A program made the position numbers and the translations under genes. A stretch of DNA of 64,000 nucleotides from the NCBI GenBank assembly GCA_015548865.1, contig JADMXW010000016.1, positions 65,654 to 129,653 on the forward strand. The letters run 5' to 3'. The notes below the pieces were generated by a model. The model saw only the letters and a list, made by a program, of their open reading frames with translations, was not told where the DNA came from and ran no database searches. Below are positions 10,003 through 19,673 of the stretch, piece by piece; the stretch's first letter is position 1; every line of letters starts with the position of its first letter. This DNA is from Serratia marcescens. GTDB lineage: Bacteria; Pseudomonadota; Gammaproteobacteria; Enterobacterales; Enterobacteriaceae.

Positions 10003-11709
10003 TTACAGCACTTTCACACGGGTAACTTCATTACCGTTCACCGCATCCACCACATGCACAGCACAAGACATGCAAGGGTCAAAGGAGTGAATGGTACGTA
10101 CCACTTCCAGCGGTTTATGCGGATCGGCCACCGGTGTGCCCACCAAAGATTGCTCGTAAGGCCCAGGCACCCCTTCAAAGTTACGCGGTCCAGAGGTCCA
10201 GGTTGATGGCACTACCGCCTGGTAATTGGTGATCTTGCCGTTTTTGAACACAATCCAATGCGACAACATACCGCGCGGCATTTCACCGAATCCAACGCCA
10301 CGGAACTCTTTGTCCGGGGATAAATCCGGTTTAATGAAGGTCAGATGGTCACCTTTACCAATATTGGTCACCAACGCTTGCCACTGTTGCGCCAAGGTAT
10401 CTTTCAATACGCAGCAATGCACGGTACGACCAATCACCCGCCCTAACGTTGAGTGCAGGTTTTTTTCTTCCAATGCTTTACCGGTCAGTGCCTTGTAGAG
10501 ATCAGCAACCTGCGCGTAGTGGGTTTCCGTGTCTTTATGTTTAGCCGCCAGACCACACAGCAGCCAGGCCAACGGCCCAACTTCAACGGTTTTGCCATAG
10601 AAGGTCGGCGCTTTTACCCAAGTATATTTGCCATCATCCTGCCAGCCGGTGTAATTGGGGCGGGTCAGCCCTTCCCACGGTGCTAATGGCTCATCATCTT
10701 TATACCAAGCATGCTTACCACTTTCTTTGATGCCATCGATCAAAAACGCATCGTTATGGCTGGTGATCGGACGATATTTGCTGAAATCACCGTTTTCCAG
10801 ATAACCGCCCGCCAGCAGGAAGCTCCCACCTTTGTTATCGGTTGGCAATTCAGGCACGCTCAGGTAGTGATCGGCCCCTTTACCCAGCGACAGCCACTCA
10901 GGGTAATGCGCAGCAATAACGGCGCAATCCACCTTGTAAACCTGCTCGATAAAATCCCCCAGACGATCGATGAACGATTTCACGTACATCAGGCGTTCCA
11001 TGTTCAGCACGGCAGGCGCATCCAGATTGATTGGGTTTGCTACGCCGCCAACGGCCAGGTTCTGAATGTGCGGCGTTTTACCGCCCAGAATGGCAACAAT
11101 GCGGTTAGCATCACGCTGGCATTCCAGCGCTTGCAGATAATGAGCAACGGCAATCAGGTTTACTTCCGGCGGCAATGCCATCGCAGGGTGTCCCCAGTAA
11201 CCGTTCGCGAAGATCCCCAGTTGGCCGCTGGCCACCAGATCTTTGATCTTCTGCTGCACTTTGGTGAACTCTGCTGCGCTGTTCAACTGCCAGGTCGACG
11301 CGCCTTTGAGCAAGGCTTCGGCCTTGTTCGGATCCGCTTTCAATGCGGCAGTCACATCGACCCAATCCAGCGCCGACAATTGATAAAAATGAACGATATG
11401 GTCATGGATGCTGTGTGCAGCCAGAATCAGGTTGCGGATATATTGTGCATTGACCGGTACGTTCAGCCCGAGCGCGTTTTCAACCGCGCGCACTGAGGCA
11501 ATGGCATGTACCGTGGTACAAACCCCACAGATACGTTGCACAATCATCCAGGCATCGCGCGGATCCTGACCTTTAACGATTTCTTCCATTCCCCGCCACA
11601 TGGTCCCGGAGGACCATGCTTTAGTGACTTTCCCTTGCTCAATTTCGCAATCAATGCGCAGGTGCCCTTCGATACGGGTAATAGGATCAATGGTGATGCG
11701 TTGGCTCAT
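10003..11709 (-). CDS. hybC: Hydrogenase-2 large subunit HybC
   Basis: Catalytic subunit of the periplasm-facing uptake [NiFe]-hydrogenase that oxidises H2. The 568-residue precursor has both active-site cysteine pairs, RICGVC (Cys61, Cys64) and DPCMSCAVH (Cys546, Cys549). HybD should cleave after His552, releasing a 16-residue tail. It has no signal peptide of its own and is exported with HybO. A clear Shine-Dalgarno (CGAGGT) lies before the ATG at 11709; the start overlaps the end of hybB by 23 bases. Confidence 0.97.
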   Translation of the reverse strand: MSQRITIDPITRIEGHLRIDCEIEQGKVTKAWSSGTMWRGMEEIVKGQDPRDAWMIVQRICGVCTTVHAIASVRAVENALGLNVPVNAQYIRNLILAAHSIHDHIVHFYQLSALDWVDVTAALKADPNKAEALLKGASTWQLNSAAEFTKVQQKIKDLVASGQLGIFANGYWGHPAMALPPEVNLIAVAHYLQALECQRDANRIVAILGGKTPHIQNLAVGGVANPINLDAPAVLNMERLMYVKSFIDRLGDFIEQVYKVDCAVIAAHYPEWLSLGKGADHYLSVPELPTDNKGGSFLLAGGYLENGDFSKYRPITSHNDAFLIDGIKESGKHAWYKDDEPLAPWEGLTRPNYTGWQDDGKYTWVKAPTFYGKTVEVGPLAWLLCGLAAKHKDTETHYAQVADLYKALTGKALEEKNLHSTLGRVIGRTVHCCVLKDTLAQQWQALVTNIGKGDHLTFIKPDLSPDKEFRGVGFGEMPRGMLSHWIVFKNGKITNYQAVVPSTWTSGPRNFEGVPGPYEQSLVGTPVADPHKPLEVVRTIHSFDPCMSCAVHVVDAVNGNEVTRVKVL

Positions 11710-12886
11710 GCTTTACCTCGGCCTGATAATTCTTATGAACGCTTCCCAGTGAGGGAAGAACCGGTAACAACCGGATTAACAAGATGTACGCGCACACTTC
11801 GATAGCGACAAATCCCATGGAGATCAGTACTTCTTGTGCCGCAGGGAAGTAGTGGTAGCCACCGCCGGGATTAAACGCCAGCAGCGAGTAGCTCAAGCGC
11901 CACAGTGCTGCCCCAAACAGCATGCTGAGGCCACCGACGAACAGCCAGCGTGAATCCTCACGCGCTCCCGGCAACCGGAACAGCACCAGCGGGAACGCCA
12001 TCAGCGCAGCTTCAAACCAAAACATGATTGAGAAGCGATCGCCACTGAACAGGTAACCGGTTTTGTTGTGCCACAGTAGCTCACCAAAACGGAGCACCAG
12101 GAACAGCACCAGTAACACCTGTGTGATATTGCTGAGTTTGGTGAACAGAGGGCGCTCATTCGGCCCGCGTCCTTTCAGTCCAGCCTGTACCAGCGATCCC
12201 TCAAACGTCACGATGGAAAAGCCCATGATGAAAGCGGTCAGCAGTGACAGCAAGGGCAGCAACTCATAGCTCTGCCACAACGGATGCACCTTATACCCCG
12301 CCGAGATCATCAGCGACCCCATGGAGGATTGGTGCATGGTGGGCAACAACGCACCGAGCGAGATGATAAAGAACATCACCTTGTTAAGGTGTTTCAGCGC
12401 TTTCTTCCATCCGAACCGTTCGAATACGACGGGAGCGAACTCCAACGCCATCACCCCGATGTAGATGGTCATACAGACGGCGGTTTCAAACAGCACCGAG
12501 TTGGTGTTGAAAAAACCGGGAATGTAGAAGTACGGCAGGTTCCAGTAGCGCCCTACGTCGATGGTGATGGATAACCCCCCCAATGAGTAGCCAAACAAGC
12601 TAGCCAACAGCGCTGGGCGCACCAACGGGTGGTACTCTCCACGGTTAAAGACATAAACCGCCCAAGCCAGGGCCCAACCGCCACAAGCAAACCCAGTGCC
12701 TACCAGCAGGTCAAACGCGATCCACAATCCCCACGGATATCCCCCGTTCAGCGCTGCCACAGCGCCGATACCAAAGATAAGCCGCCGCAAAATCAATACG
12801 CCGCAAATCACCGCAAGCGGTGCCAACAGCATAACCGGCCAACTGACCAGACGCCCGCCCAGCGGGCTGGCTTTATGCGCCGTCAT
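11687..12886 (-). CDS. hybB: Hydrogenase-2 integral membrane subunit HybB
   Basis: NrfD/PsrC-type membrane protein that passes electrons from HybA to the quinone pool and anchors the complex. The product (399 residues) is strongly hydrophobic with about ten predicted membrane segments, for example [20 protein letters not shown] and [19 protein letters not shown]. The ATG at 12886 was chosen: it has a strong AGGAGA ribosome site nine bases away and matches family starts, while the longer upstream reading lies inside hybA. The C-terminus ends in a His-containing tail (EPTHHH). Confidence 0.95.
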   Translation of the reverse strand: MTAHKASPLGGRLVSWPVMLLAPLAVICGVLILRRLIFGIGAVAALNGGYPWGLWIAFDLLVGTGFACGGWALAWAVYVFNRGEYHPLVRPALLASLFGYSLGGLSITIDVGRYWNLPYFYIPGFFNTNSVLFETAVCMTIYIGVMALEFAPVVFERFGWKKALKHLNKVMFFIISLGALLPTMHQSSMGSLMISAGYKVHPLWQSYELLPLLSLLTAFIMGFSIVTFEGSLVQAGLKGRGPNERPLFTKLSNITQVLLVLFLVLRFGELLWHNKTGYLFSGDRFSIMFWFEAALMAFPLVLFRLPGAREDSRWLFVGGLSMLFGAALWRLSYSLLAFNPGGGYHYFPAAQEVLISMGFVAIEVCAYILLIRLLPVLPSLGSVHKNYQAEVKHEPTHHH

Positions 12887-13919
12887 GATCGTTCTCCTGA
12901 TCTTTCTTCGGGTGATGAGGATCGTCGTGATGCTCGTCGTCCGCCTTACGTTCATCCCGGGTGTTACGATGCACCAGAACCGACAGCCCGGCTAACACCG
13001 CCAGCGGCAGCACCATACCTTTATACAGGGTATGCTGAACATGCTCAGAACGCGCACCGGTAGAGAGCTCATCCAGTTTCGGCAGATCCAAGTTTTGGTA
13101 GGGAACCCCTGCCATCACCAGCACTTGTGTACCACCCGCTTCTGTTTCACCGTAGATATGGCGATCATAGGTCGGAATGGTATGCAGGTGGGTATCTTTT
13201 GTCCCTAACGTTTGGCGTGGATAACGGTATTCTTCGCCTGGTTTTAATGACAGACGACGTTTGGCTTCATCAAGGAGTTCTTCCCGTGTGCCGAAAATGA
13301 CAGCACCGGTAGGACACACTTCCACACACCCCGGCATGCCGCCCTTATCCAACCGTTCCAACCCTTTCTGGTTACACAGTTCGCACTTATGCAGTTTGCC
13401 GAAGGGGTTTTCGTAGTCATATTTGGGGATATTGAACGGGCACGCCACCATGCAGTAGCGACAACCTGTACAGACGCTGGCGTCGTAATGCACCACACCG
13501 GTTTTGGCATCTTTCTTCAGCGCACTCACTGGGCAGACCGACACACAGTTCGGATCCACGCAGTGCATACACTGTTTCTTGATGTAGGCATAACCGTTAT
13601 CTACCTGGTCTTTGTTCTGCCCCGTACCGCTACTCCATACCTGAATGATGTTATTGGTATAGGGACTCAGCTTGTCATTGTTAGACCAGTTTGCCGCACC
13701 GCCAGCATAAATCTGGCTATCAGGGTTGTAGGCCGATTTATTAACTTGCTGACACTCGGTAACACATGCCTGACACCCTACACACAACGTAGAGTCGTAA
13801 AGCATGCCCAATGCACCGGGGATCGGCGGTCGATTGGTTGCCGCTGCCTTTGCAGCAAACGGCGTTCCCGCCATTACCGCACTGGCAGAGGCTAGCTTGA
13901 AAAAATTGCGTCTGTTCAC
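12873..13919 (-). CDS. hybA: Hydrogenase-2 ferredoxin-type subunit HybA
   Basis: Periplasmic electron-transfer subunit linking HybO to HybB. It carries a twin-arginine signal (NRRNFFKLA, Arg3-Arg4) and four ferredoxin-type cysteine clusters ([39 protein letters not shown] plus CVEVC) for [4Fe-4S] centres. A C-terminal hydrophobic helix at about residues 300-316 ([15 protein letters not shown]) anchors it, followed by an acidic His-rich cytoplasmic tail ([14 protein letters not shown]). 348 residues, about 20 longer than E. coli HybA. Its stop overlaps the hybB start. Confidence 0.96.
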   Translation of the reverse strand: MNRRNFFKLASASAVMAGTPFAAKAAATNRPPIPGALGMLYDSTLCVGCQACVTECQQVNKSAYNPDSQIYAGGAANWSNNDKLSPYTNNIIQVWSSGTGQNKDQVDNGYAYIKKQCMHCVDPNCVSVCPVSALKKDAKTGVVHYDASVCTGCRYCMVACPFNIPKYDYENPFGKLHKCELCNQKGLERLDKGGMPGCVEVCPTGAVIFGTREELLDEAKRRLSLKPGEEYRYPRQTLGTKDTHLHTIPTYDRHIYGETEAGGTQVLVMAGVPYQNLDLPKLDELSTGARSEHVQHTLYKGMVLPLAVLAGLSVLVHRNTRDERKADDEHHDDPHHPKKDQENDHDGA

Positions 13920-13922
13920 GGC

Positions 13923-15071
13923 TTAGCCCTCCCGGGAATCGTTACCGGCGTCTTGCTGCCCCTGTTTTTGCTGAGCATTTTTCTGTTGACGCCCCAATTC
14001 CCTCACTGCCATCAAGCTGACGCCGCCGACTACGCCCAGTACACCACCGATCAAGCCCACCGCCGTGGCGGAGACCTGGCCACCTTCGGGGCGGTCTACT
14101 GTGGGTTTCTGTGCACGCGGCGTGGGATTTTCCACATTCGCTAATTGGAAGATCCCCTTCTTGAAGCCGACACCTTCTTCGTTACAGCCATAGCACGGGT
14201 GACCAATACCAACAGGCCAGATACCGCCACCGACATCACAGAACTCAATGATCGAGCAGTTACCGTAGGTTTCCGGTCCTTTACATCCCAGGTGGTAGAG
14301 GCACCAGCCCTGGCGGTGCCCATCATCACCAAATTCTTTGGCAAAACGGCCTGCATCAAAATGTGGTCGGCGTTCACAGTGCTCGTGGATCAAACGACCA
14401 TAGGCAAAGGTGGGTCGACCTTTGGCATCCAATGCCGGCGCACGTTGATAGGTGATGATATGCGCCACGGTCGCAAGAAAGTTGTGCGGGTTAGGTGGGC
14501 AACCGGGGATATTGATAACCGTTTTACCTGGCAGCACAGCTTCCAGACTGACAGCACCGGTCGGGTTGCTGCCCGCCGCCGCAACGCCCCCCCAAGCGGA
14601 GCAGGAGCCGATGGCAATAATCGCCGCCGCATGTTCTGCAGCTTCGCGAATATGTTCAACGATAGGTTTACCAGCCACCATGCAGTAGATGCCACCATCC
14701 TTAATCGGAATAGACCCATCCACTACCAGCACATATTTGCCTTTATACTGCTCAATGGCACGGTGTTTATTCTCTTCCGCCTGCTCACCAAACGCGGCCG
14801 AAAGTACCTCATGGTATTCGAGCGAAATGGTGTTCAAGAGCAAGTTTTCAATCGTCGGGTGAGTAGCACGCAGCAAGGATTCGGTACAACCTGTGCACTC
14901 CTGAGCACCAATCCAGAGCACGGGGGGACGCGCAGGAGAGCCAAGGGATTGCGCGATCTCTGCGGCAGCGGAATCCGCTAACCCCATCGATGCGGCAAGT
15001 GCTGCACATAACTTCATAAAATCACGGCGATTAACGCCATGATGGGAAAGCATTACATTTTCCCCAGTCAT
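13923..15071 (-). CDS. hybO: Hydrogenase-2 small subunit HybO
   Basis: Iron-sulfur subunit that carries electrons from the HybC active site. The 382-residue precursor has a twin-arginine signal (NRRDFMKLCAALA, Arg15-Arg16), the proximal-cluster motif (IGAQECTGCTESLLR) and further cluster cysteines (GSCSAWGG, PGCPPNP, HPCYGC). A C-terminal hydrophobic helix (VGLIGGVLGVVGGVSLMAV) anchors it in the membrane. It is very close to E. coli HybO over the whole length. First gene of the hyb-hyp operon; AGGAG lies ten bases before the ATG at 15071. Confidence 0.97.
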   Translation of the reverse strand: MTGENVMLSHHGVNRRDFMKLCAALAASMGLADSAAAEIAQSLGSPARPPVLWIGAQECTGCTESLLRATHPTIENLLLNTISLEYHEVLSAAFGEQAEENKHRAIEQYKGKYVLVVDGSIPIKDGGIYCMVAGKPIVEHIREAAEHAAAIIAIGSCSAWGGVAAAGSNPTGAVSLEAVLPGKTVINIPGCPPNPHNFLATVAHIITYQRAPALDAKGRPTFAYGRLIHEHCERRPHFDAGRFAKEFGDDGHRQGWCLYHLGCKGPETYGNCSIIEFCDVGGGIWPVGIGHPCYGCNEEGVGFKKGIFQLANVENPTPRAQKPTVDRPEGGQVSATAVGLIGGVLGVVGGVSLMAVRELGRQQKNAQQKQGQQDAGNDSREG

Positions 15072-15250
15072 TTTTTATTATTCTCCTGTAACCAGAACGG
15101 AGCTTACCCAATGGATTTCGAAAAGCAGTCAGACGACTGCCTCGCACACTCCCGAAAGCTAACGTGGATAAGCCGAACGGGGTAAGCAAGATAGCCGACG
15201 CACCTGCAACTTCAATGGTGTGGGGTATAACACACAACATGTGTGCGGAT

Positions 15251-15293
15251 ATGGTAATGAGGAAATTCATTTAACAGACTTGATCTTCATCAA
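15251..15293 (-). promoter_or_regulatory. Perfect FNR box and putative hyb promoter
   Basis: TTGATCTTCATCAA at 15280-15293 is an exact match to the FNR consensus TTGAT-N4-ATCAA. On the minus strand a TACCAT hexamer at 15251-15256 could be the -10 element; the box would then be centred about 42 bases before the start point, the classic position for FNR activation. The inferred leader of the hyb-hyp mRNA is about 170 bases. The FNR match is seen directly; the promoter assignment is inferred. Confidence 0.75.
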
Positions 15294-15903
15294 GCGCCGG
15301 GACATTAGCCTGCTTATTTCTGTTATAAGTGTGATTGTTTACGCATCATCCTTTTATTTTGCCGATTCACACCGAATTTAAATGAGAAATAATCTCAATA
15401 ACTATTTTTCTCTATTTTTTGCCATATCGTTTTTGGTGCTTAATCGATTAACCCACAAAGGATAAATATATAACCACATGATTTAAATTAAAAAATAAAT
15501 ACGAGGTATATTGTTTTTTTATATATCGATTTTTTTCGTTTTTCACGGATCAACATAGAATCTTCCAAAAACACCTTTAAATAATTTAGTTAAATAAAAA
15601 CTGTTAACACAAATTTTTTGAATCACATCACAACGTAGAATATATTGCTCAGGTAGGGAAAAGACAAAATGGCACAAATAGACGGTAGATTGCAGATCAA
15701 AAATAATAAATAGTGGTGATTATAACCCTAAGGGAGCAGAAGGACTGCCGATCTTACCTCTGCAAGCAGTGGTGGATGCAACGATTGCAAGATCCTACGT
15801 ATTGGAGAAAAAGTGTGGGGGTTAAAGGAGCCAGATGATGGTTTTGCGCATAATACCCGCTGCACGGCAATACTCGCGCACAGCGGGATACAGAAGTTAT
15901 GAC
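15294..15903. other. AT-rich intergenic stretch between hyb promoter and ybiT end
   Basis: About 600 bases without a supportable gene. The part 15400-15720 is AT-rich with long A and T runs and no ORF of note. Near the ybiT end a hairpin CCCGCTG (15856-15862) / CAGCGGG (15881-15887) may act in ybiT termination but lacks a good T-run. Confidence 0.5.
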
Positions 15904-17496
15904 TTACTCAATGCCTTGGCTACGCAGATACTCTTCATAACTGCCGGTGAAATCCACCACCTTGTGGGGTGTGATTTCCAGTACGCGCGTCGCCAACGAA
16001 CTGACAAACTCACGGTCGTGGGAAACGAATAGCAAAGTCCCCTGATAGAGTTCCAGCGCCATGTTAAGCGCTTCGATAGATTCCATATCCAAGTGGTTGG
16101 TTGGTTCATCCATAACCAAAATATTAGGACGTTGCATCATCAGTTTACCAAACAGCATACGGCCTTTTTCTCCACCGGAGAGGACCTTCACTTTCTTCTT
16201 GATATCGTCCTGACCGAATAGCAAGCGACCGAGGACGCTACGCACAGCCTGCTCGTCATCCTTCTCCTGCTTCCACTGGCTCATCCAGTCAAATACCGTC
16301 AAATCGCCGTCAAACTCGTATTCATGGTCTTGCGCGTAGTAGGCGATATTGACGTTTTCAGACCATTTAACGGTCCCCTTATCCGCCGCCAGTTCACCCA
16401 CCAGGGTTTTTAGCAGCGTGGTTTTACCAATACCGTTTGTCCCCAAAATGGCAACCTTCTCACCCACTTCAATCAGCAGATTAAGACCGGAGAACAATGG
16501 GCCGTTATCAAACCCTTTTGCCAATGCCTCTACTTCCAGCGCATTACGGAACAATTTTTTATCCTGATCGAAGCGGATAAACGGGTTCTGGCGGCTGGAC
16601 GCTTTTACTTCATCAAGCTGAATTTTTTCAATTTGTCGCGCACGAGATGTCGCCTGGCGCGATTTGGATGCGTTGGCACTAAAGCGGCTGACAAAGGATT
16701 GCAACTCAGCAATCTGCGCTTTTTTCTTAGCGTTATCTGACAGCAGACGCTCACGTGCTTGGGTAGCCGCCGTCATATATTCGTCGTAATTACCGGGATA
16801 AACACGCAGTTCGCCGTAATCCAGATCCGCCATGTGAGTACACACCATATTCAGGAAGTGACGGTCGTGCGAAATGATGATCATGGTACTGTTACGTTCG
16901 TTCAGCACATTCTCCAACCAACGGATAGTGTCGATATCCAGGTTGTTGGTCGGTTCATCAAGCAAAAGAATATCGGGATTAGAAAACAGCGCCTGCGCCA
17001 ACAGCACTCGCAGTTTCCAGCCGGGAGCCACTTCACTCATCAGACCGTAATGCTGCTCCAGCGGAATGCCCACGCCCAGCAACAATTCGCCCGCACGAGA
17101 CTCTGCGCTGTAGCCATCCATTTCACCGTATTTGACTTCCAGATCGGCTACTTTATAGCCATCTTCTTCGCTCATTTCCGCCAAAGCGTAAATACGATCG
17201 CGCTCTTCTTTTACGGCCCACAATTCCCCGTGTCCCATAATGACGGTATCGAGCACAGTGAAATTTTCAAAGGCGAACTGATCCTGACGCAACTTGCCAA
17301 GACGTTCATTCGGGTCAAGAGCAACGTTGCCGCCACTCGGCACCAGATCGCCGCCCAGAATCTTCATAAAGGTGGACTTACCGCAGCCATTAGCACCGAT
17401 CAACCCGTAACGGTTACCGTTGCCAAACTTGACGGAGATATTTTCAAACAAAGGTTTACTGCCAAACTGCATGGTAATGTTGTTGGTACTTAACAC
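15904..17496 (-). CDS. ybiT: ABC-F family ATPase YbiT
   Basis: ABC-F proteins are soluble twin-ATPase factors that bind ribosomes and influence translation. The 530-residue product has two nucleotide-binding domains: Walker [10 protein letters not shown] (about 36-44) and GTNGIGKTT (about 350), Walker [12 protein letters not shown] and [11 protein letters not shown], and the linker with the arginine- and lysine-rich stretch ([19 protein letters not shown]) between them. No membrane segments. It is close to E. coli YbiT over the full length, including [15 protein letters not shown] near the end. Stands alone, between the hyb operon and a ParB-like gene. Confidence 0.94.
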   Translation of the reverse strand: MLSTNNITMQFGSKPLFENISVKFGNGNRYGLIGANGCGKSTFMKILGGDLVPSGGNVALDPNERLGKLRQDQFAFENFTVLDTVIMGHGELWAVKEERDRIYALAEMSEEDGYKVADLEVKYGEMDGYSAESRAGELLLGVGIPLEQHYGLMSEVAPGWKLRVLLAQALFSNPDILLLDEPTNNLDIDTIRWLENVLNERNSTMIIISHDRHFLNMVCTHMADLDYGELRVYPGNYDEYMTAATQARERLLSDNAKKKAQIAELQSFVSRFSANASKSRQATSRARQIEKIQLDEVKASSRQNPFIRFDQDKKLFRNALEVEALAKGFDNGPLFSGLNLLIEVGEKVAILGTNGIGKTTLLKTLVGELAADKGTVKWSENVNIAYYAQDHEYEFDGDLTVFDWMSQWKQEKDDEQAVRSVLGRLLFGQDDIKKKVKVLSGGEKGRMLFGKLMMQRPNILVMDEPTNHLDMESIEALNMALELYQGTLLFVSHDREFVSSLATRVLEITPHKVVDFTGSYEEYLRSQGIE

Positions 17497-17616
17497 GGCG
17501 TTAACTCAAATAAAAAGTGTGATTTAACACGCATTATGCCACAGGCACGCTTCAGGGTCGCGTGCCGTTTATAAACTGAATAAAAATGATCATGTGCCAT
17601 GCAGTACATGGCCTGT

Positions 17617-18552
17617 CTAGCGTTGCGAGTACAGCAACGCTAACTTACCCTCCGGCTTACTTAACTTGTTCAATCTTTTTTGGTTTATCTCGGTGAGTTG
17701 TCCGAGTTGTTGAAGCGTGGGCGAAGCAATATCGGGTAAGGTATGGGTTTGCGATGGTGCCTGTACGATGAGCTGAGCCGCCTTTTGCAACAGCGCAAAG
17801 TACGCCTGCGATGTCGCCGTGTCCGCAGGCGTAATCGCTATCTGGCTTTTTAGCCACGCGCCCAGATAAAACTCCAGAAAGGGCGGTGACGATGCCGGCC
17901 GTTCATAAGCAATACCACGCAAGAAGTAGAGTACCGAGCGGTAAGGATCGTCCTGCAGGGTATCAATGCTCACCTGTGTGGGCAGTTCCTGGGGGGTAAT
18001 ATTCCCCATAGGCCCAACCAGCCACACCAGATGATGCTGTTGCAGATATTCCCAAAATGCTGCCATTGAGGGTAAATGACGCAAGTCATCGGTAATGCGC
18101 AATGACAGCGTAATATCGGCATCAGGTGTGCTGGCGCGCAGCGCACTCACCGAATGATGACCGTCCGTCAGGTAAACCTGGCCATCAGGCGCAATCACCG
18201 CCGATTTCACCTCTTCAGGATGTGTCCCAGCCGGTTTCGAGCAGCGAAAACTCGTGGGAATAGCAAGCGTTGAGTTATCCGAGAAATCAGCCGCTTTCCC
18301 AGCCCCTTCACCCTTGCAAAAATCATCAAACAGCGCGCGCGGTTTTTGGCGATAGTGTGCGAGATCGTAGGCGACTTCTGCCTTACCAATCGCGGGTTGG
18401 GTGGGGTGGATGGCAGAGGCTTTCACTGAAATAAGCGTCGCGTTGGCAAACACCGCCCCGCTCCAGGTAACCATCAGCGCCATAATCCCTGAGAATATCA
18501 ACGTCGTCTGCCTTGGTGACAGGTGAGAACGTTGCAAATGCGTACACGCCAT
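17617..18552 (-). CDS. Exported ParB/sulfiredoxin-fold protein (ParBc_2 type)
   Basis: 311 residues with an N-terminal hydrophobic segment (TTLIFSGIMALMVTWSGAVFA) that looks like a signal peptide, so the protein is probably periplasmic. Residues of about 40-150 fit the ParB-like nuclease family ParBc_2, with the characteristic TDGHHSVSALRAS motif; a CKGEG and a later FRCSKP supply two cysteines that could form a disulfide. The C-terminal half (about 180-311) is helical and not recognised. A chromosome-partition role is unlikely for an exported solo protein. The function is unknown; homologues are annotated only as ParB-like. Divergent from the acetyltransferase gene at 18676. Confidence 0.75.
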   Translation of the reverse strand: MACTHLQRSHLSPRQTTLIFSGIMALMVTWSGAVFANATLISVKASAIHPTQPAIGKAEVAYDLAHYRQKPRALFDDFCKGEGAGKAADFSDNSTLAIPTSFRCSKPAGTHPEEVKSAVIAPDGQVYLTDGHHSVSALRASTPDADITLSLRITDDLRHLPSMAAFWEYLQQHHLVWLVGPMGNITPQELPTQVSIDTLQDDPYRSVLYFLRGIAYERPASSPPFLEFYLGAWLKSQIAITPADTATSQAYFALLQKAAQLIVQAPSQTHTLPDIASPTLQQLGQLTEINQKRLNKLSKPEGKLALLYSQR

Positions 18553-18675
18553 AAAACCTCGTTAGTGGAGAAGTTGACCCAACCAACCAGCACAGTAGAA
18601 TTATTTGATGCTTGATGGCAAGAGTTTCACAGCATCACCGCGCATGCTACTTCATAATCACAACAGGGAACCTCT

Positions 18676-19221
18676 ATGTTACGGACATTGCAGATTCTGC
18701 ACCGCCCCCCTCATCTGACATTGACAGTGCAAGAAGAGCAAGATGCTCCCGTCCTGTTTTCCCTGATACAACAAGAGAAAGCTCGCCTCCGGCAAACGCT
18801 GGCCTGGCCGGATAACGTGCAACAGATCGAGGACACTCTGACGACCATCAGACAAAACCGCGAGGATTTTTTTGCCGGGCACGCAGCGGTTTATCTTATC
18901 CGATGGCAGGATGAAATCGCGGGCGTGGCGTCCTTCAATAGCCTGAAAGACTCACAGGGAGAGATTGGTTATTGGATGGCTGAACGCTTTCAGGGCCAAG
19001 GTATTGCCTCTCAGGCTATCCGATTATTGATCGATGCTTTTGCCGATGCTGGCATCCTGGACACGTTTATCATCAAGGCCGCCACAGTGAACCAGCGCAG
19101 TAATGCGCTGGCCCAACGGTTAGGCTTTGAATTTGTCGACCGGTTGTTGGCTTCGGAGAAAATCGGGGAAAACGTTTACGATCAAAATCGTTATCGCTAC
19201 CAACGCCACTCAACGCAATAA
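18676..19221 (+). CDS. GNAT acetyltransferase, RimJ/RimL-like
   Basis: 181-residue acetyl-CoA-dependent N-acetyltransferase. The conserved acetyl-CoA loop is seen as MAERFQGQGIASQAIRLLI (about residues 103-121), followed by NQRSNALAQRLGFEFVDRL, typical of the RimJ/RimL branch that acetylates ribosomal protein N-termini or small molecules. The substrate cannot be assigned from sequence. It stands alone; the AGGGAACC stretch before the ATG is a usable ribosome site. The N-terminus ILHRPPHLTLTVQEEQDAP fits the usual start of this family. Confidence 0.85.
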   Translation: MLRTLQILHRPPHLTLTVQEEQDAPVLFSLIQQEKARLRQTLAWPDNVQQIEDTLTTIRQNREDFFAGHAAVYLIRWQDEIAGVASFNSLKDSQGEIGYWMAERFQGQGIASQAIRLLIDAFADAGILDTFIIKAATVNQRSNALAQRLGFEFVDRLLASEKIGENVYDQNRYRYQRHSTQ

Positions 19222-19264
19222 ACCGGAATCAATACAGTGTGGTGATGAATGCCACGGTGAAAAT

Positions 19265-19337
19265 AGTGACATTCATCACAAAAATGTTGAAACAACGTTC
19301 TCTTTGAGTTACTCTTAAAAACGTGATGAACATCACA
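19265..19337 (+). promoter_or_regulatory. Two CRP-like sites around a putative promoter of the 32-residue gene
   Basis: AGTGA-N6-TCACA at 19265-19280 and CGTGA-N6-TCACA at 19322-19337 each match nine of ten core positions of the CRP consensus TGTGA-N6-TCACA. Between them TTGAAA (19287-19292) and TACTCT (19310-19315) are spaced 17 bases and could be -35 and -10. The downstream site would overlap the transcription start, which would favour repression by cAMP-CRP. Sites are seen; regulation is inferred. Confidence 0.6.
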
Positions 19338-19365
19338 CTTATTAACTCACCCAAGGAGACTGATT

Positions 19366-19464
19366 ATGAAAATGTTTCGCGATATCAGTAAATTCTTCAA
19401 AAAAATGGGGAATGTCTATGTCAGCTACTGTGAACGTATCGGCTCAATCATCAGCCCGTTCTGA
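19366..19464 (+). CDS. Small amphipathic protein of 32 residues, unrecognised
   Basis: ATG at 19366 follows a strong Shine-Dalgarno (AAGGAGA at 19352-19358), and the frame ends at TGA 19464. The product starts MKMFRDISKFFKKMGN and ends RIGSIISPF: basic, rich in Phe, Ile and Lys, with the pattern of an amphipathic helix that could lie on the membrane. I do not recognise it with certainty. It recalls the E. coli small protein AzuC in size, charge and CRP control, but sequence similarity is too weak to name it. A rho-independent terminator closes the unit 21 bases after the stop, giving a transcript of only about 200 bases, so it could also act as a dual-function RNA. Confidence 0.7.
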   Translation: MKMFRDISKFFKKMGNVYVSYCERIGSIISPF

Positions 19465-19484
19465 TAACAACTGTTCCCCTTTAT

Positions 19485-19522
19485 AAGGCTGCCCTTCTCT
19501 CAATTGGCAGCCTTTGTTTTTT
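19485..19522 (+). terminator. Rho-independent terminator after the 32-residue gene
   Basis: AAGGCTGCC (19485-19493) pairs with GGCAGCCTT (19506-19514) across a 12-base loop and is followed by TGTTTTTT. A perfect 9-bp stem with a T-run is a convincing terminator. Confidence 0.88.
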
Positions 19523-19673
19523 CTCCACCTACGCTCTCCCTTCTGACAAGAACCGATTATAACTGTCACGATTATTTGATTACGATCTCAATGCGGTTAT
19601 GTCGTTTCCCCAGTCGCATGTTCGTTGCCTATTCTTAACCTGGTTTCACTAGGTATTCACACAAGGACGCGCA

